Of a stretch of 64,000 nucleotides of DNA, positions 22,101-32,202 are shown piece after piece. Made by a program: the position numbers and the translations under genes. The DNA lies in the NCBI RefSeq assembly GCF_034702125.1, contig NC_085876.1, positions 25,283,481 to 25,347,480 on the forward strand. Reading direction: 5' to 3'. The notes under the pieces were generated by a model that did no database searches, was not told the DNA's origin, and worked only from the letters and a program-made list of their open reading frames with translations. How positions within the stretch are numbered: position 1 is the stretch's first letter; each line of letters starts with the position of its first letter. The stretch is from Engraulis encrasicolus (Eukaryota; Chordata; Actinopteri; Clupeiformes; Engraulidae).

Positions 22101-24096
22101 GGGCCGAATAAAATGACTCGGCGTATCAGATTTGAACCCCTGCCTGAGTTTGATATCCCTGCCTTATTGGATCATCCATATTGCATTTAGAATTCTGACA
22201 AAAGCCAATGAGTTAATTGCTTCCATGAATGATCTGTCACAGGTGTCTCTCACATCCCAACATTGTCAAAATGATTGCTGTGTCCAGAAAAGAGCATCAA
22301 CTCCTCATTGCCTATGAGTACATCCATGGTGCAAATTTGGACCAGATAATTCACACTACCTGCCCCATCAAGGTGCTTTCATTAACATGTAATGCTTGTG
22401 CAATTTCAATACGTATGTTCAAAGTGAATTAAGGGAATATCATGAGTTTTTCCTCGACCAAGATATTTTGTTAGTTTAGTTATTATTAACAATAAATTGT
22501 GAATCTGTGGATGGATTTGCACCAAATCTCGTGTGGCACCACAACATAGTAGATTAACTACTAGATTAACTAATTGATTAAGATGTTCAACTTTTTGTTT
22601 GAGCAGTAGGTTTTGAACAGGTGGATGGACTTGCGCCCAATCTTCTGTGCTAGCAGTCTAATATAGTAATAGGTACATGAGCCGATCAAATTGAGGAGTC
22701 CAACACTCTTTCAAGTTGCTATACTTTCAAGATGATCGACTTTTCTTATGACTTTTAATCTGTTAAAACACAGTGTTATAAATGTGTTGTTACCAGAATG
22801 GCAATGACCAAGTTGCAGTGCATTACTAATAGAGATGTACAGGATCCAAGATCCGGTTCCGGATCCGGCAGGATAATAGGGTTAGTTACCGGCAGTTACC
22901 TAAAAATCAGGATCTGGGGCATCTCTACTTTTTACGTAGCCTAGGCTTTTCAGTCAGTCTTTCACAACCCCAATTGCTGCATGGAGTGAAAGAACTTTGG
23001 AAGCGGCCAGTGCAGGCAGTGTGGCAGTAAGCCAATAAGTCTAAAAAATAGTTTGAGCCAACGTAATAAAAAGGGCCCACGTGTGTTTCAACCCTTTCGT
23101 AGGATCCAGTATCCGGTTCCGGATCCGGCAGGATCTTAAGCAGTGGATCCGGTATCCGGCAGGATCCTAAAAATCAGGATCCGGTGCATCTCTAATTACT
23201 AAAGGCCCTGTGTAATGTCATAGTCGAGTAGTAGGCCTACAGCGTACAGCGTACCACTGCTCGTATGGCGTGCATTATGTGGCTACACCAGTAGAGGGAT
23301 TTGCAACAATGTTGGGCTCTCTTCTCTCTGTCCGTACAGTACATGAACTGATTAAAATGTTACCTCTAGCAGTGACTTCATGGGCCTATATGTGTTATTT
23401 AATTAAAGGGAATAAAGGAATATTCCTAATCACTTTGATCCTTTTTGCAGTTAAATGAAGATGACAAGATGTCAGTCGCTTTGGACATTGGAATGGCGGT
23501 TGAGTACATTCATGAGAGAAACATCATCCATCAAGACATCAAGCCAGCAAATATCTTGGTTGTTCAAAGAATCTGTAAACAGAAAAATGTGATCTATTTT
23601 TTCCTTACATGGATTGTACACTGAACTTACAACCTTGTCTTTCCCTCTAATGAAGGTCTCTGAAAGGAGGAAGACTGCTTACATCACAGACTGGGGGTTG
23701 GCCAACATGAAAGATTCTCTGGCTCAGTTCGGGCTTTCTGCTTCCGGGTCGTTCTGTGGACCTCGATCAGCCGGAACGGAGCTGTACATGGCCCCCGAAC
23801 TCCTCCTGCACAATGAACGCTGCACCAGCATGTCAGACATGTGGTCTCTTGGACTTACCTACCTGGAGATGTTTACAGGCTCTCTGCCCTGGAACCTGAA
23901 TAATCAGTATGCACTGACAGGAGCACTTTTTAAGCAGGATCGGCCTCATGGCCTGGCTAAACTGCAGTATGACCTTTTTGAGATCGTTGAGCCACTGGTG
24001 CTATACGAACCCCAATCACGCATGCATGCCACAGCTCTGGTGACACACCTGAAGTCAAAAGTTGATCTAATGGGACAATATGGTTATGAGTGGTGA
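18900..24096 (+). CDS. Predicted AIG1-AIG1-protein kinase fusion gene
   Basis: Candidate exons: 18900-19056, 19371-20075, 20191-20808, 21178-21270, 21457-about 21617, 22191/22243-22372, 23451-23558 and 23656-24096. The first five join in phase 1 without a stop. They encode a short N-terminus that could be myristoylated (MGAVYS), two AIG1/GIMAP GTPase domains with Lys/Glu-rich tails, and a linker leading into a protein kinase. AIG1 GTPases are known for roles in lymphocyte survival and immunity; kinase fusions of this sort are not a standard family architecture I can name. The kinase shows GGGSFGSV, VAVK, HPNIVKMI, HQDIKPANI, TDWGLA, MAPE and DMWSLGLTYLE. The frame around the C-helix is unclear because of a phase mismatch and a 13-nt excess, so the locus may be partly pseudogenised. 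Two adjacent genes are the alternative. Confidence 0.7.
19085..19180 (+). repeat. Pyrimidine (CT)n tract
   Basis: C run followed by TC repeats and CCCT units in the first intron of the fusion gene. Confidence 0.95.
19371..20075 (+). CDS. AIG1 GTPase domain 1 exon
   Basis: A symmetric phase 1-1 exon of 705 nt. P-loop GYRNAGKSSSGNTIL, then RTAECVKR, VVEAPGWW in place of the usual DxPG switch motif, LFTYGDWL (G4-like) and VVEKCGNRYHVL (conserved box). The tail is EKKKEEERRVEERKMEVQKQ, a likely coiled coil. The donor is CAG/GTGAGA. Confidence 0.9.
20191..20808 (+). CDS. AIG1 GTPase domain 2 exon
   Basis: Second copy of the AIG1 exon, about 618 nt. P-loop GNRNAGKSSSGNTIL, IVKAPGW at the switch motif, LFTCGDWL and VVEKCGNRYHVF. 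The coiled-coil tail is replaced by a shorter Lys-rich end. The frame runs into a stop just past a GTTAGT donor at 20809; using this donor ends the exon in phase 1 and joins the next exon in frame. Reading through instead would end a two-domain GIMAP protein at 20813. Confidence 0.85.
20839..20928. repeat. Small foldback MITE
   Basis: Inverted ends GATATTCCAAGCGACCTGG and CCAGGTCATTTGGAATAT, just after the domain 2 exon. Same family as 9389-9496. Confidence 0.8.
21178..21270 (+). CDS. Fusion gene linker exon
   Basis: The acceptor is CTTCTCTTCCACAG and the donor is AAAG/GTGTCC; 93 nt, phase 1-1. It encodes SDSGFASLVLKNESLSS and TNLEGDTTK, with no known domain. Its phase on both sides is what ties the AIG1 exons to the kinase exons. 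Confidence 0.65.
21457..21617 (+). CDS. Kinase N-lobe exon
   Basis: The acceptor is TTACATTAG, phase 1. It encodes FISKIPFVDEDAIQMKQF, the Gly-rich loop GGGSFGSVYRG and the beta-3 lysine in VAVKMM. The 3' end is uncertain: the only GT near the end of homology (GAA/GTCATC, phase 0) is weak and runs directly into a 49-bp minisatellite. Confidence 0.75.
21620..21898. repeat. 49-bp minisatellite
   Basis: About five and a half head-to-tail units beginning CATCATACCACTGTATTACA, some shortened. It starts right at the end of kinase homology and could have destroyed or moved a splice donor. Confidence 0.93.
21907..22161. mobile_element. hAT-like MITE with perfect target duplication
   Basis: Ends CAGGGGCATCAAACTCAAA and TTTGATATCCCTG. 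The 8-bp duplication ccttattg lies at 21899-21906 and 22162-22169. Removing it and the minisatellite expansion leaves an intron of about 80 bp, a typical fish size. Confidence 0.9.
22191..22372 (+). CDS. Kinase C-helix and hinge exon, frame problem inside
   Basis: The acceptor is ATTGCATTTAG. The first part reads ILTKANELIASMNDLS (C-helix with its Glu); the second reads HPNIVKMIAVSRKEH then LLIAYEYIHGANLDQIIH in a different frame. Removing 13 nt (caggtgtctctca, between CTGTCA and CATCCC) restores a continuous DLSHPNIV. Alternatively TGTCACAG is an acceptor and the exon starts at 22243 with no identified partner. The donor ATCAAG/GTGCTT leaves phase 0. Confidence 0.6.
22830..23194. mobile_element. 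hAT-like element with TAGAGATG ends
   Basis: Ends TAGAGATGTACAGGATCC and GGATCCGGTGCATCTCTA. The 8-bp duplication attactaa lies at 22822-22829 and 23195-23202. The inside has repeated GGATCCGG motifs. Confidence 0.9.
23451..23558 (+). CDS. Kinase catalytic loop exon
   Basis: The acceptor is CCTTTTTGCAG and the donor is TTG/GTTGTT; 108 nt, phase 0-0. It reads DDKMSVALDIGMAVEYIH then RNIIHQDIKPANIL: the catalytic HRD motif appears as HQD, with the catalytic Asp, Lys and Asn kept. Confidence 0.85.
23656..24096 (+). CDS. Kinase C-lobe terminal exon
   Basis: The acceptor is CTCTAATGAAG, phase 0. It reads VSERRKTAYITDWGLANMKD, where DFG is DWG, then GTELYMAPELLL, DMWSLGLTYLEMFTGSLPW and the subdomain XI Arg in PQSRMHA. 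It ends YGYEW-stop at 24094-24096. All residues needed for metal and ATP binding appear present. Confidence 0.87.
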   Translation, partial: VSERRKTAYITDWGLANMKDSLAQFGLSASGSFCGPRSAGTELYMAPELLLHNERCTSMSDMWSLGLTYLEMFTGSLPWNLNNQYALTGALFKQDRPHGLAKLQYDLFEIVEPLVLYEPQSRMHATALVTHLKSKVDLMGQYGYEW

Positions 24097-24282
24097 ATTT
24101 AACTGTTCACCATTAGCACTAGTCAAGACTCCTTTAATTCTCACTGCCCTAAAAGTTGAATAACTGTTTTTTTTTCATTATCCTGAAAATATAGAACTTG
24201 ATGACCTAAAATGCATTTATATCTCACAGTATTGTTGCACATGTACATTGATATGATTACAAAGTTGTCCTGTGTACCATCA

Positions 24283-24500
24283 CCTTAACCCCTTAGTGCA
24301 GAGCCTATGTTATAACCTTACTGTCACCAACATTGTAATGGCTATGTCTTGATCTGTTACTTAAGGCTCTCAGTAAAGTCATACCAATGTTGTTATGATG
24401 TAGTTGAGTATTTTCAGCAAATAGTGAATAGGCCCGCCGGCGACCCCATCTGCACTAAGAGGCTACGGCTGATGCCCTCCCCCTAGTGGAGATTTGAGGT
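24283..24500 (+). repeat. Dispersed repeat after the kinase gene
   Basis: Contains CAGCAAATAGTGAATAGGCC. The same sequence occurs in reverse orientation at 38660-38842 upstream of kdf1. It would fall in the 3' UTR if the transcript runs to the AATAAA at 25099. Confidence 0.8.
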
Positions 24501-25098
24501 AAGGACAACAACCTCAGCGGTGGCACACCCCAAGGACACTTTATCAAGTGCACCTAGAGTAGGTATGATATGATCAAGAATGCCAACTCAAATGTAGGCT
24601 ACACACGTAACTCTTTATATCCCACACCACACAAATCTTTACTATATTATGAGTCATGTAGAATATGGTTTTGTTATTATTAGTTAGGGTCTGATAGGAC
24701 ATTTCGTAAAACTATATGCAAGTCAGGTGCAAAAACTTTCAACCGATACTCAGATTTTTTTTACACCAATTGAGTTACCATTTGGCAGTGTCAGTCAGCA
24801 TGTGTCTGTGAGTCATCATCATGAACGTGGTTTTGAAAGGAATACAAATGAAAGTGTAAGGTAAAGCACCCCAAACATGAACTCCAAAACAATGAGTCAC
24901 CTACGTATGTCTGCTATTCTTGTACCGGAAAGCACCAGGAAATCAGCTCTCGGATATCATGAAGCCGGACACGCAAAACTATCAGTGGCAGTTATATTGC
25001 AACAATGGTTTGGTTTGTGGTTGAGTTAAATGAAATAGTTAAAAGTTTAGAGTAGGTGGTCTGCATATAACTTGTTTTAAATCTTAAAGTTTCTGTAT

Positions 25099-25104
25099 AA
25101 TAAA
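25099..25104 (+). terminator. Candidate polyadenylation signal AATAAA
   Basis: First canonical hexamer noticed downstream of the kinase stop codon, just before a long TG repeat. Assignment is tentative. Confidence 0.3.
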
Positions 25105-25184
25105 ATAGGCTATAACAGTGAGCAGGTCAGACCTTCTAAAATACATAATGCTATGCTGCTGTAGCTCCTACGCTGGTCTTGTTT

Positions 25185-25324
<140 letters not shown>

Positions 25325-25871
25325 CCTCCTTCCTCCATGAAATAGCTACCACCCATGGGGAACTTGCAAAAAGAAGTTTCAAAATAAAAAAATAGGCTTA
25401 CCAACCGAACTAATCACAAAAAGCAGATTTTATCTTGTACCCATTGCAATATTAATTTGGATTAAAAATTGTATGGCCTGCAAGACAATAAATGTCCTCT
25501 ATCTACTTAAGTAAGTTCAAGAAGCTTTATTAGCATAACAAATGGGTGATTGCATTGCCCAAGCACAGGGTATAATGAACTTAATGAGGACCTGAAGACA
25601 ATATGGCAACCCACCTGGGGCAGGGATTTGTTAAATCTCAAAATACACAGAATAACTCTATACGCCATCCTCAATAACACTGGCATACACCTTCAGGAGT
25701 GTGATTACTCAGTGTGTGGGAACATATAGAATATATAAGCATGACAAAGGTTGTGGTTCAGAAGAAAAGTCTTGTGAAGCTTATTAGTAAAAGTCAAGCG
25801 ATATGGCCCAAGCAGCCACAGAATTTAACAGCATTCGAACATCATGACCTCACATCTAAAGTGAGCATACT

Positions 25872-26246
25872 AAGGCTGAATCCCATTTTAGCCCTTAGCC
25901 CTACGCCTTTCCCCTTCCCCTCCGTTTTGGGTGTTCACGTGTTGGGGTAGTGGAGATTCACGTTAAGACAGAGGGGTAGGGGTAAGGGTACGACAGATTT
26001 CCCCGAATGCATTGTGAATGCCTTAAACATTTGGCTGCAAGTATTTACAAGCAATATCTCTGGTTTAACCGTAGAGAGGCTGGTATTTCAATGCTATGGG
26101 AGTCATTTCGTGATCGTTGAAGGGGTGTCTCAATTCGTAGGGGTTGCGTTTCAAGCCCTACGCCTTACGGCTCCGTTTGAACGAACGAGGGGCACGGATA
26201 AGACGTAGGGGTAGGAGTAGAAATTAGACATGGGATTCGGCATAAG
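25872..26246. mobile_element. Foldback MITE with GGCTGAATCCCAT ends
   Basis: GGCTGAATCCCATTTTAGCC at the left and ATGGGATTCGGC at the right are inverted. Inside are repeated CCCTACGCC-type blocks on both strands. Confidence 0.65.
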
Positions 26247-26861
26247 TATGCATAAAAGTGAAAATACTCAGTGAACAAAACTGAACATTGCTGAGCATCA
26301 TAATAGCAATAGCAATACGGTTTGTACAGCTAACACACGATCATATAATAACTGTCATTCAATGTGCTTGAAAGGAGAGAATGAGAGGAGAGCAGAGAAA
26401 ATATAGAAGGTAGAAAGAATAGAAAGAATTAGAGAGAGAAGATAACTACACTTAACTAAAGGCAGATGAAAATAAAGCTGTTTTTCACCATTTGGCAGCA
26501 AAATGGCTAAAGGCCATTTCACCCTGTCCGGATTTTACCCAAGGCACAACCAGTAGTATAGAGGAGACTGCTTCGGGCTTGAGGATGCAAAAATCTGAAG
26601 ACTCCTTCCAGAGTGGGGAGGTTTGAAGACAAATACAATTTTAATTTGAGTGTCATCTGCATAGCTATGAAAAGAGCTTGTACTGTTTTGAGATTTGACC
26701 AAGAGCTAGGATGTAAAAGTTGAATGAAAGAGGTCCACGAATCGAACCTTAAGTCAACATAAGGTAAAATAACATAAGATCCCTAAGTCAACATAATACT
26801 ATCCAGTAAGTGAACAGAATGGAATGCAATATGAATAGGCCTATAATATGTGACACTACAC

Positions 26862-27737
26862 TCTTTATTAGGTACACCTTCCTAGTGCTAGATTGCACCC
26901 CCTCTTGCCTTCAGAAATGACTCCACTGATCTCCCTGCAACAATACTCAGATAGGCTGTGGCATTCCAAAGTTCAACTGATCCTTTGGGGCCCACATCGA
27001 GCCAAGAAAATGTCCCTATGCCACCACACCACCAGCCTGAACTTTTGATAGAAGGTAGGGTGGATCCATGTTTTCATATTGTTGACGCCAAATTCTGAAC
27101 ATACCACCCAAGTGAAGTGAGAAATCAAGACTCACCAGACCAGGCAACATTTTACAATCTTCTATTGTTCTAGGGAGCCTATGCAAATTATAATATAATT
27201 GTCCTGTTCTTACCTGACAGGAGTGGCACCTGGTGGGGTCTTCTGGTGCTGTAGCCCATCTGACTAAAGGTTCGAGGTGCTGTGCGTTCAGAGATTCTCT
27301 TGTGCAGACCTTGGTTGTAATGAGTGATTTTTTTGAGCAACTGTTGCTTTTGTTTCAGCTCGAACAAGTGTGGCCATTTTCCTCTGGCATCAACAAGGCA
27401 TTTTCACCAACAGAACTGTTGCTCACTGGACATTTTCTTTTTTTGGATCATTTTCTGTAAACCCTAGAAATGGCTGTGCATGAATATCCCAGTAGATCAG
27501 AAGTGTCGGAAATACTTGAACCAAGCCCATTTGGCAACAACAACCATGCCAAGTTCAAAGTCACTAAAAACACCTTTCTTCCCCATTCTGATGCTCGGTT
27601 TGCCCTGCATCAGATCGTCTTGACCATGTTGACATGCCTAAATGCACTGAGTTGGCACCTTGTGATTGACTGATCAGGAATTTGCATCAATGAACAGTTG
27701 GAAATGTGTGCCTAATAAAGTGGCTGGTGAATGTAGT
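26862..27737 (-). pseudogene. Tc1/mariner-like transposon remnant
   Basis: The left end TTTATTAGGTACACC and right end GCCTAATAAAGTGGC are inverted, as in a common fish Tc1-like family. Internal pieces match its transposase gene on the minus strand (CCAGACCAGGCAACATTTT; CATTCTGATGCTCGGTTTG near the far end). The middle is deleted and the frame is lost, so it cannot encode a transposase. Confidence 0.75.
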
Positions 27738-28303
27738 CTATCCTCAGGCACTGGAGCCACTTCCTTGTTTAACGTCATATGTATGCCATGCCACTTACAG
27801 TCTGTGTAAAAGGACATTAAAATAATCATTACACAATCCCTTACAGTTTAATTTCCCAGCAACAGGCATTTAGCTGTTCAGCAGGTTTCAGGATGGGGAG
27901 AAAGCCCACAAGCACACGTCATAGCCGAATGATGGTTGGTTAGAAATTCCTTCTTTGACATATATGTAGACAAGCATGATTAGGATGACAATGTATGCTT
28001 TGCCTTTCTCTCTTGTTCAGAGCACATTCTTTTATGATTTACCACTAAGGAAGAGGATGATGTCAAGCTCAGAATCTCAAACATTCCCCTCCTCAAACGC
28101 AGCAAGAATGGCATGCACACATGTCATGGATGATTTTGTACAGCCAATTGCCCGTGTGGACAAGAGAATGACAAAAGAAAACATTAAAATAAAACAACTC
28201 CTTCTTGAGTGAAGTCTTAGGATTGTTTGTGGGGCTTCTGAAAGTGGACCAGACTTAAGCAAAACCTCAATGGCGTTGACAAATTAAAGTAGCTGGCCTA
28301 AAG

Positions 28304-28604
28304 CAGTGGTTCCCAACCTATGGGTCGCCAAAGATCCACAGGGGGTCGCGAAGCGTTCTTGATTTTGAGGGGTTTCATTTTAAATACCTTAAATAGCCAA
28401 TGTTGAATAAACGACAAAGCATTTATTTAAAGAATAATGCATAGAAGCAACAAAATGTAAGGAATAAAACAACTAAAATGAGTTTTCGCAGGAAACAGAG
28501 GGTATCATGTGACTCCCTCTCATGCAGGCACTCGCACGGTTGGGTCACCAAAGCTTACAATGGTAAAAACATGGGTCCCTGAAGAAAAAGGTTGGGAACC
28601 ACTG
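28304..28604. mobile_element. hAT-like MITE, first of a tandem pair
   Basis: Ends CAGTGGTTCCCAACC and GGTTGGGAACCACTG, flanked on both sides by gcctaaag. The right-hand gcctaaag is also the left flank of the next element. Confidence 0.93.
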
Positions 28605-28612
28605 GCCTAAAG

Positions 28613-28975
28613 CAGTGTTTCTCAACCTTTTTTTAGGCGAGGCGCCCTTTCAATTCATGAAAAATTTCAAGGCACCCCAAACCAACAAGCCGTAACATGG
28701 CATCGCATCCGATACCACACAAGCTTAGAAAAGTAGCACATTTGGAGACGTCACACGACCTACGTTCGAAGTTGCAGCTGACTGGGGCGACCTATATTTA
28801 CTTTATTGTGCGTAAATGGCAGATGAAAGATTCCACTGACTAGCATTAACTTAATCAATTTAGAAAAAATGTATTATATATTACATAATTTATTTATCAG
28901 CCATGTTTCTGCGGCACCCCTGACGGGGGCCTGCGACACCCCAGGGTGCCCCGGCACCCCTGTTGAGAAACGCTG
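28613..28975. mobile_element. hAT-like MITE, second of a tandem pair
   Basis: Ends CAGTGTTTCTCAACC and GTTGAGAAACGCTG. Flanks gcctaaag at 28605-28612 and 28976-28983. Confidence 0.93.
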
Positions 28976-29070
28976 GCCTAAAGGATACAGAGTTGGTCAG
29001 GGGTCTCAAGAGTCACAGGTTCAAATCCCACTCCAGTTGAAAGAACGTGGATAAGGGGAGTAAATATTCG

Positions 29071-29361
29071 GGTAACACTTTACTTGACAACAGCGTCATA
29101 CATACCGGTATGACATAACGGTGTCGTAACGGTGTCATGCATGTGTCATAAACATTATGTCAATGTCATAAACATTGTATGACTTTGTCTTTAAGTAAAT
29201 TCGGTTATGACAAAGGCAGGCCTAACAATGCCAACTTTTCATTGCCATAAGACCTTTATGACATTGGCATTATGTTTATGACTCGTTCATGACACTATTA
29301 TGACACTGTTATGACACTGTTATGTCATACGTATGACGCTGGCGTCAAGTAAAGTGTCACC
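29071..29361. mobile_element. Palindromic MITE with GGTAACACTTTACTTGA end
   Basis: Left GGTAACACTTTACTTGAC and right GTCAAGTAAAGTGTCACC are inverted, with many TATGACA repeats inside. Flanks aaatattcg and aaatattct match at 8 of 9 positions, so a 9-bp duplication (Mutator-like) or an 8-bp one is possible. Confidence 0.8.
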
Positions 29362-30322
29362 AAATATTCTGCTTTCCTTCATCCTTATAAAGCATCTAAC
29401 CATTGCCCCAGGGCATACTGTCCTTGTTACTAAAATAATAACTACACACTGTTCTGGATAAGAATATCAGATAAGTGTCACAGTGTAAGAAAAGTCTTCT
29501 AGCGGTTAAGTTGTGACCAGAAGAACCGGTTTTGTGCGAGGGGGGTGCTACGGTGCTTTTCCGGAGCAGAGAAAAAAATATGCCTGTACAGCATGGAAAA
29601 CTTCATGCAGCGTTGCACTCAATCATGCAAATCAAACAGTCTCGACAAGAAAATATTTATCCACATGCTTTCCTTCACTTTTTATTTTCAGGATACATCT
29701 GCAAACATATTCACAAAGAATAGTCTTAAGACATCCACTATCGGTAAGGACTTTAGACAGAACAATGTACAGTACATTCTACAGCATAGTATTTACTACA
29801 GACAAAATTGCCACAATATCCTCGGTTAAATCATTTAGCTTCCCCTTTTTAACAATCACAATGATTTCATCTTATATTCTACAATAAAACAAAAAACAAC
29901 ATCCTTCAACCCTCTATCTATGTCACTATTTGTTATTTGTAAGAAAAACGATTGTGTTGGTAGGCAAGGTCAAGAAAAGGTAATTACCTCAGGTTCACAG
30001 TAAATGTACACTAACAATTCCCTGAATTTTACACATCTGCACATTATAAAGCCATCGGAAGCCAAGTTTCAAGACAGAAACACTTCTGCATTCAAACTGT
30101 AATTGTTGCCTACTGTTCATACTGTATGTTTTCCCGTTGAATTTGGATAGAATTATCTCTAAAATTAATCATTATACAATTGGATCCTCTGAGGGTGAGC
30201 CTGCACACTCTAAGTATCCGCAAATGGGGGTGTAAGGGCGACGTGCGACGTGTACAAAATAGATAGACTATGACAACAGAAAGTGGGACTGGCCTGGAAA
30301 GTTTCAGGTTTCTCTTCCTTTT

Positions 30323-30324
<2 letters not shown>

Positions 30325-30381
<57 letters not shown>
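30325..30381. repeat. (CT)n microsatellite
   Basis: About 28 CT units followed by two CGGTATCTCTCT units. Confidence 0.96.
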
Positions 30382-30385
<4 letters not shown>

Positions 30386-30762
30386 ATCTCTCTCGGTATC
30401 TCTCTCACACACTTGCTCTCGATCTGTCAATCTCTCACTCACATTTTTGCTCTCCCATCTCTGTTCCTACAGAAAATGCATGACTATGTTTTCTTTACTC
30501 AATGGACAAGGGACGGCACAAAACAAAAGACAGTCATCTCAAAAAATAAAATAAAAAACAATGATGAGGGAACAAGAGCCTGCACAATTATAAATTACCA
30601 ACAATCCTAAAAGACAAACAGGACATGTCATTTTTCATCCTAATAAAATGTCTATGGCTCAAGTTATTTAGTAATAATATTACTGACCTTAGGTTTTCCT
30701 TCACCATATTCCTTTACGGGTGGCACCACTCTAATGTTTCTGGCCTCCCCAGATACAGTATA

Positions 30763-30867
<105 letters not shown>

Positions 30868-30895
30868 TACAGGCGGTCTTCCTTCTTCCCAGGGC

Positions 30896-30996
30896 TCATG
30901 TGCGGGGATACCTGTGAAGAAGCGGAAGGCCAGAGGAGTCCGTGTCTGTCTCCCGGTAGGCTGGCGAGAATGTAGTTGGCGAACTGGACGAGTTGG
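30896..30996 (-). CDS. kdf1: kdf1 terminal coding exon
   Basis: The acceptor on the minus strand is TACTTGACAG. The exon completes an Ala codon, reads NSSSSPTTFSPAYRE then TDTDSSGLPLLHRYPRT, and stops at TGA (30898-30896). TDTDSSG-PLL is the conserved end of KDF1. Confidence 0.9.
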
Positions 30997-32160
30997 CTGT
31001 CAAGTACAAATCCACAAACGCACAGTGTATCAGGAACAGTTCAATGTTTCTCTATGTTCTCTATGTTTTTATATTTTTTACGTTATGTTCGTTGTATGAA
31101 TGTATGTTGTGTATGTGAGTACTGTATACAATGCAGTGGGAGAAGCATAGAATAGAATAATTAATAATAATTAATAGAAAGAATAATTTCCCCCTGGGGA
31201 CAATAAAGTACACTCTGACTCTGACTCTCTGCACAACATCAAGTAGACCTAGGCAATGGACAGGTAGGTTTTGTGTTCTGGCTTGAGCGACTATGGCCAA
31301 ACTGCTTTTTTCTTTTGAAACAAACAATGACCCCAGCTCAGCTCAGTGACCCCACATGCAGCCAAAATCTTTTTTGACAGTCAGAAACCCAACCAGCCCT
31401 CAAGTGAAACTCGAGAAGGAGAGTCAACAGTTTCTAAAAATCCACCCATGCTTGGAAACATACCTATACTACCTCATACCTACCTCAAGAAAAATACCTT
31501 TATTCAGTTTAAGTTTTAAGTTTTCCTACTTGGTCGCTTTCATCCATTTAAGCGAACTCAGACCTGTGACGCAGCATTTTCTGTGTATATATGAATGCTC
31601 TAAAGCAGGGCCAGATGCGGCCCTAGGATAGCAAGGTTCTGCCCCCCATAAGGCCAGACCAAAATGAAAACAAATAGGTCTGCTCTCTGTGGCCGTGCGT
31701 AATTTGTTATCACTAATACTTCAAGTTGGGGATATCTCCACAATGCATTCACATGAGAGTGAAATCTTATCTAAAACAGTGTCATAAATGGACCCTCCCA
31801 AGGCTATTAAGAAATAGAGAAGCGGATATCTGTCTGGAAAGCTGTCTGGAATCTGTCTGGAAAGCTACCCACTTGTTTTGCACCCTAACCTCAGACACCA
31901 TGCTGCTCGGAGTTATACAGATTCTACGTTCGGCCCCTTCACTGGAGGGAGTTTGAAAAACTAGCCCTCAGTGACTTTTAATTGAATACCCTTGCTCTAA
32001 AGCAAAGCGAAACATAGAGTTCCAAATAAATGTGTACCAAGCAGAAAATGCATGTGGTGCTTCGTGGTTGCACCTATTTAATACGGTATCTCATAATGTT
32101 TCCTAATCTTTCTAATCAGAGAGCAGAAGGAAACAATAAGCTCTTTGACATGGACCGTTG

Positions 32161-32202
<42 letters not shown>

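Noticed and set aside
22132..22317. ORF reading through the kinase C-helix into a wrong frame
   Set aside because: Only its ILTKANELIASMNDLS part matches a kinase; the rest is out of frame with HPNIV.
27233..27673. ORFs on the plus strand in the Tc1-like remnant
   Set aside because: The transposase lay on the other strand; these are antisense readings.
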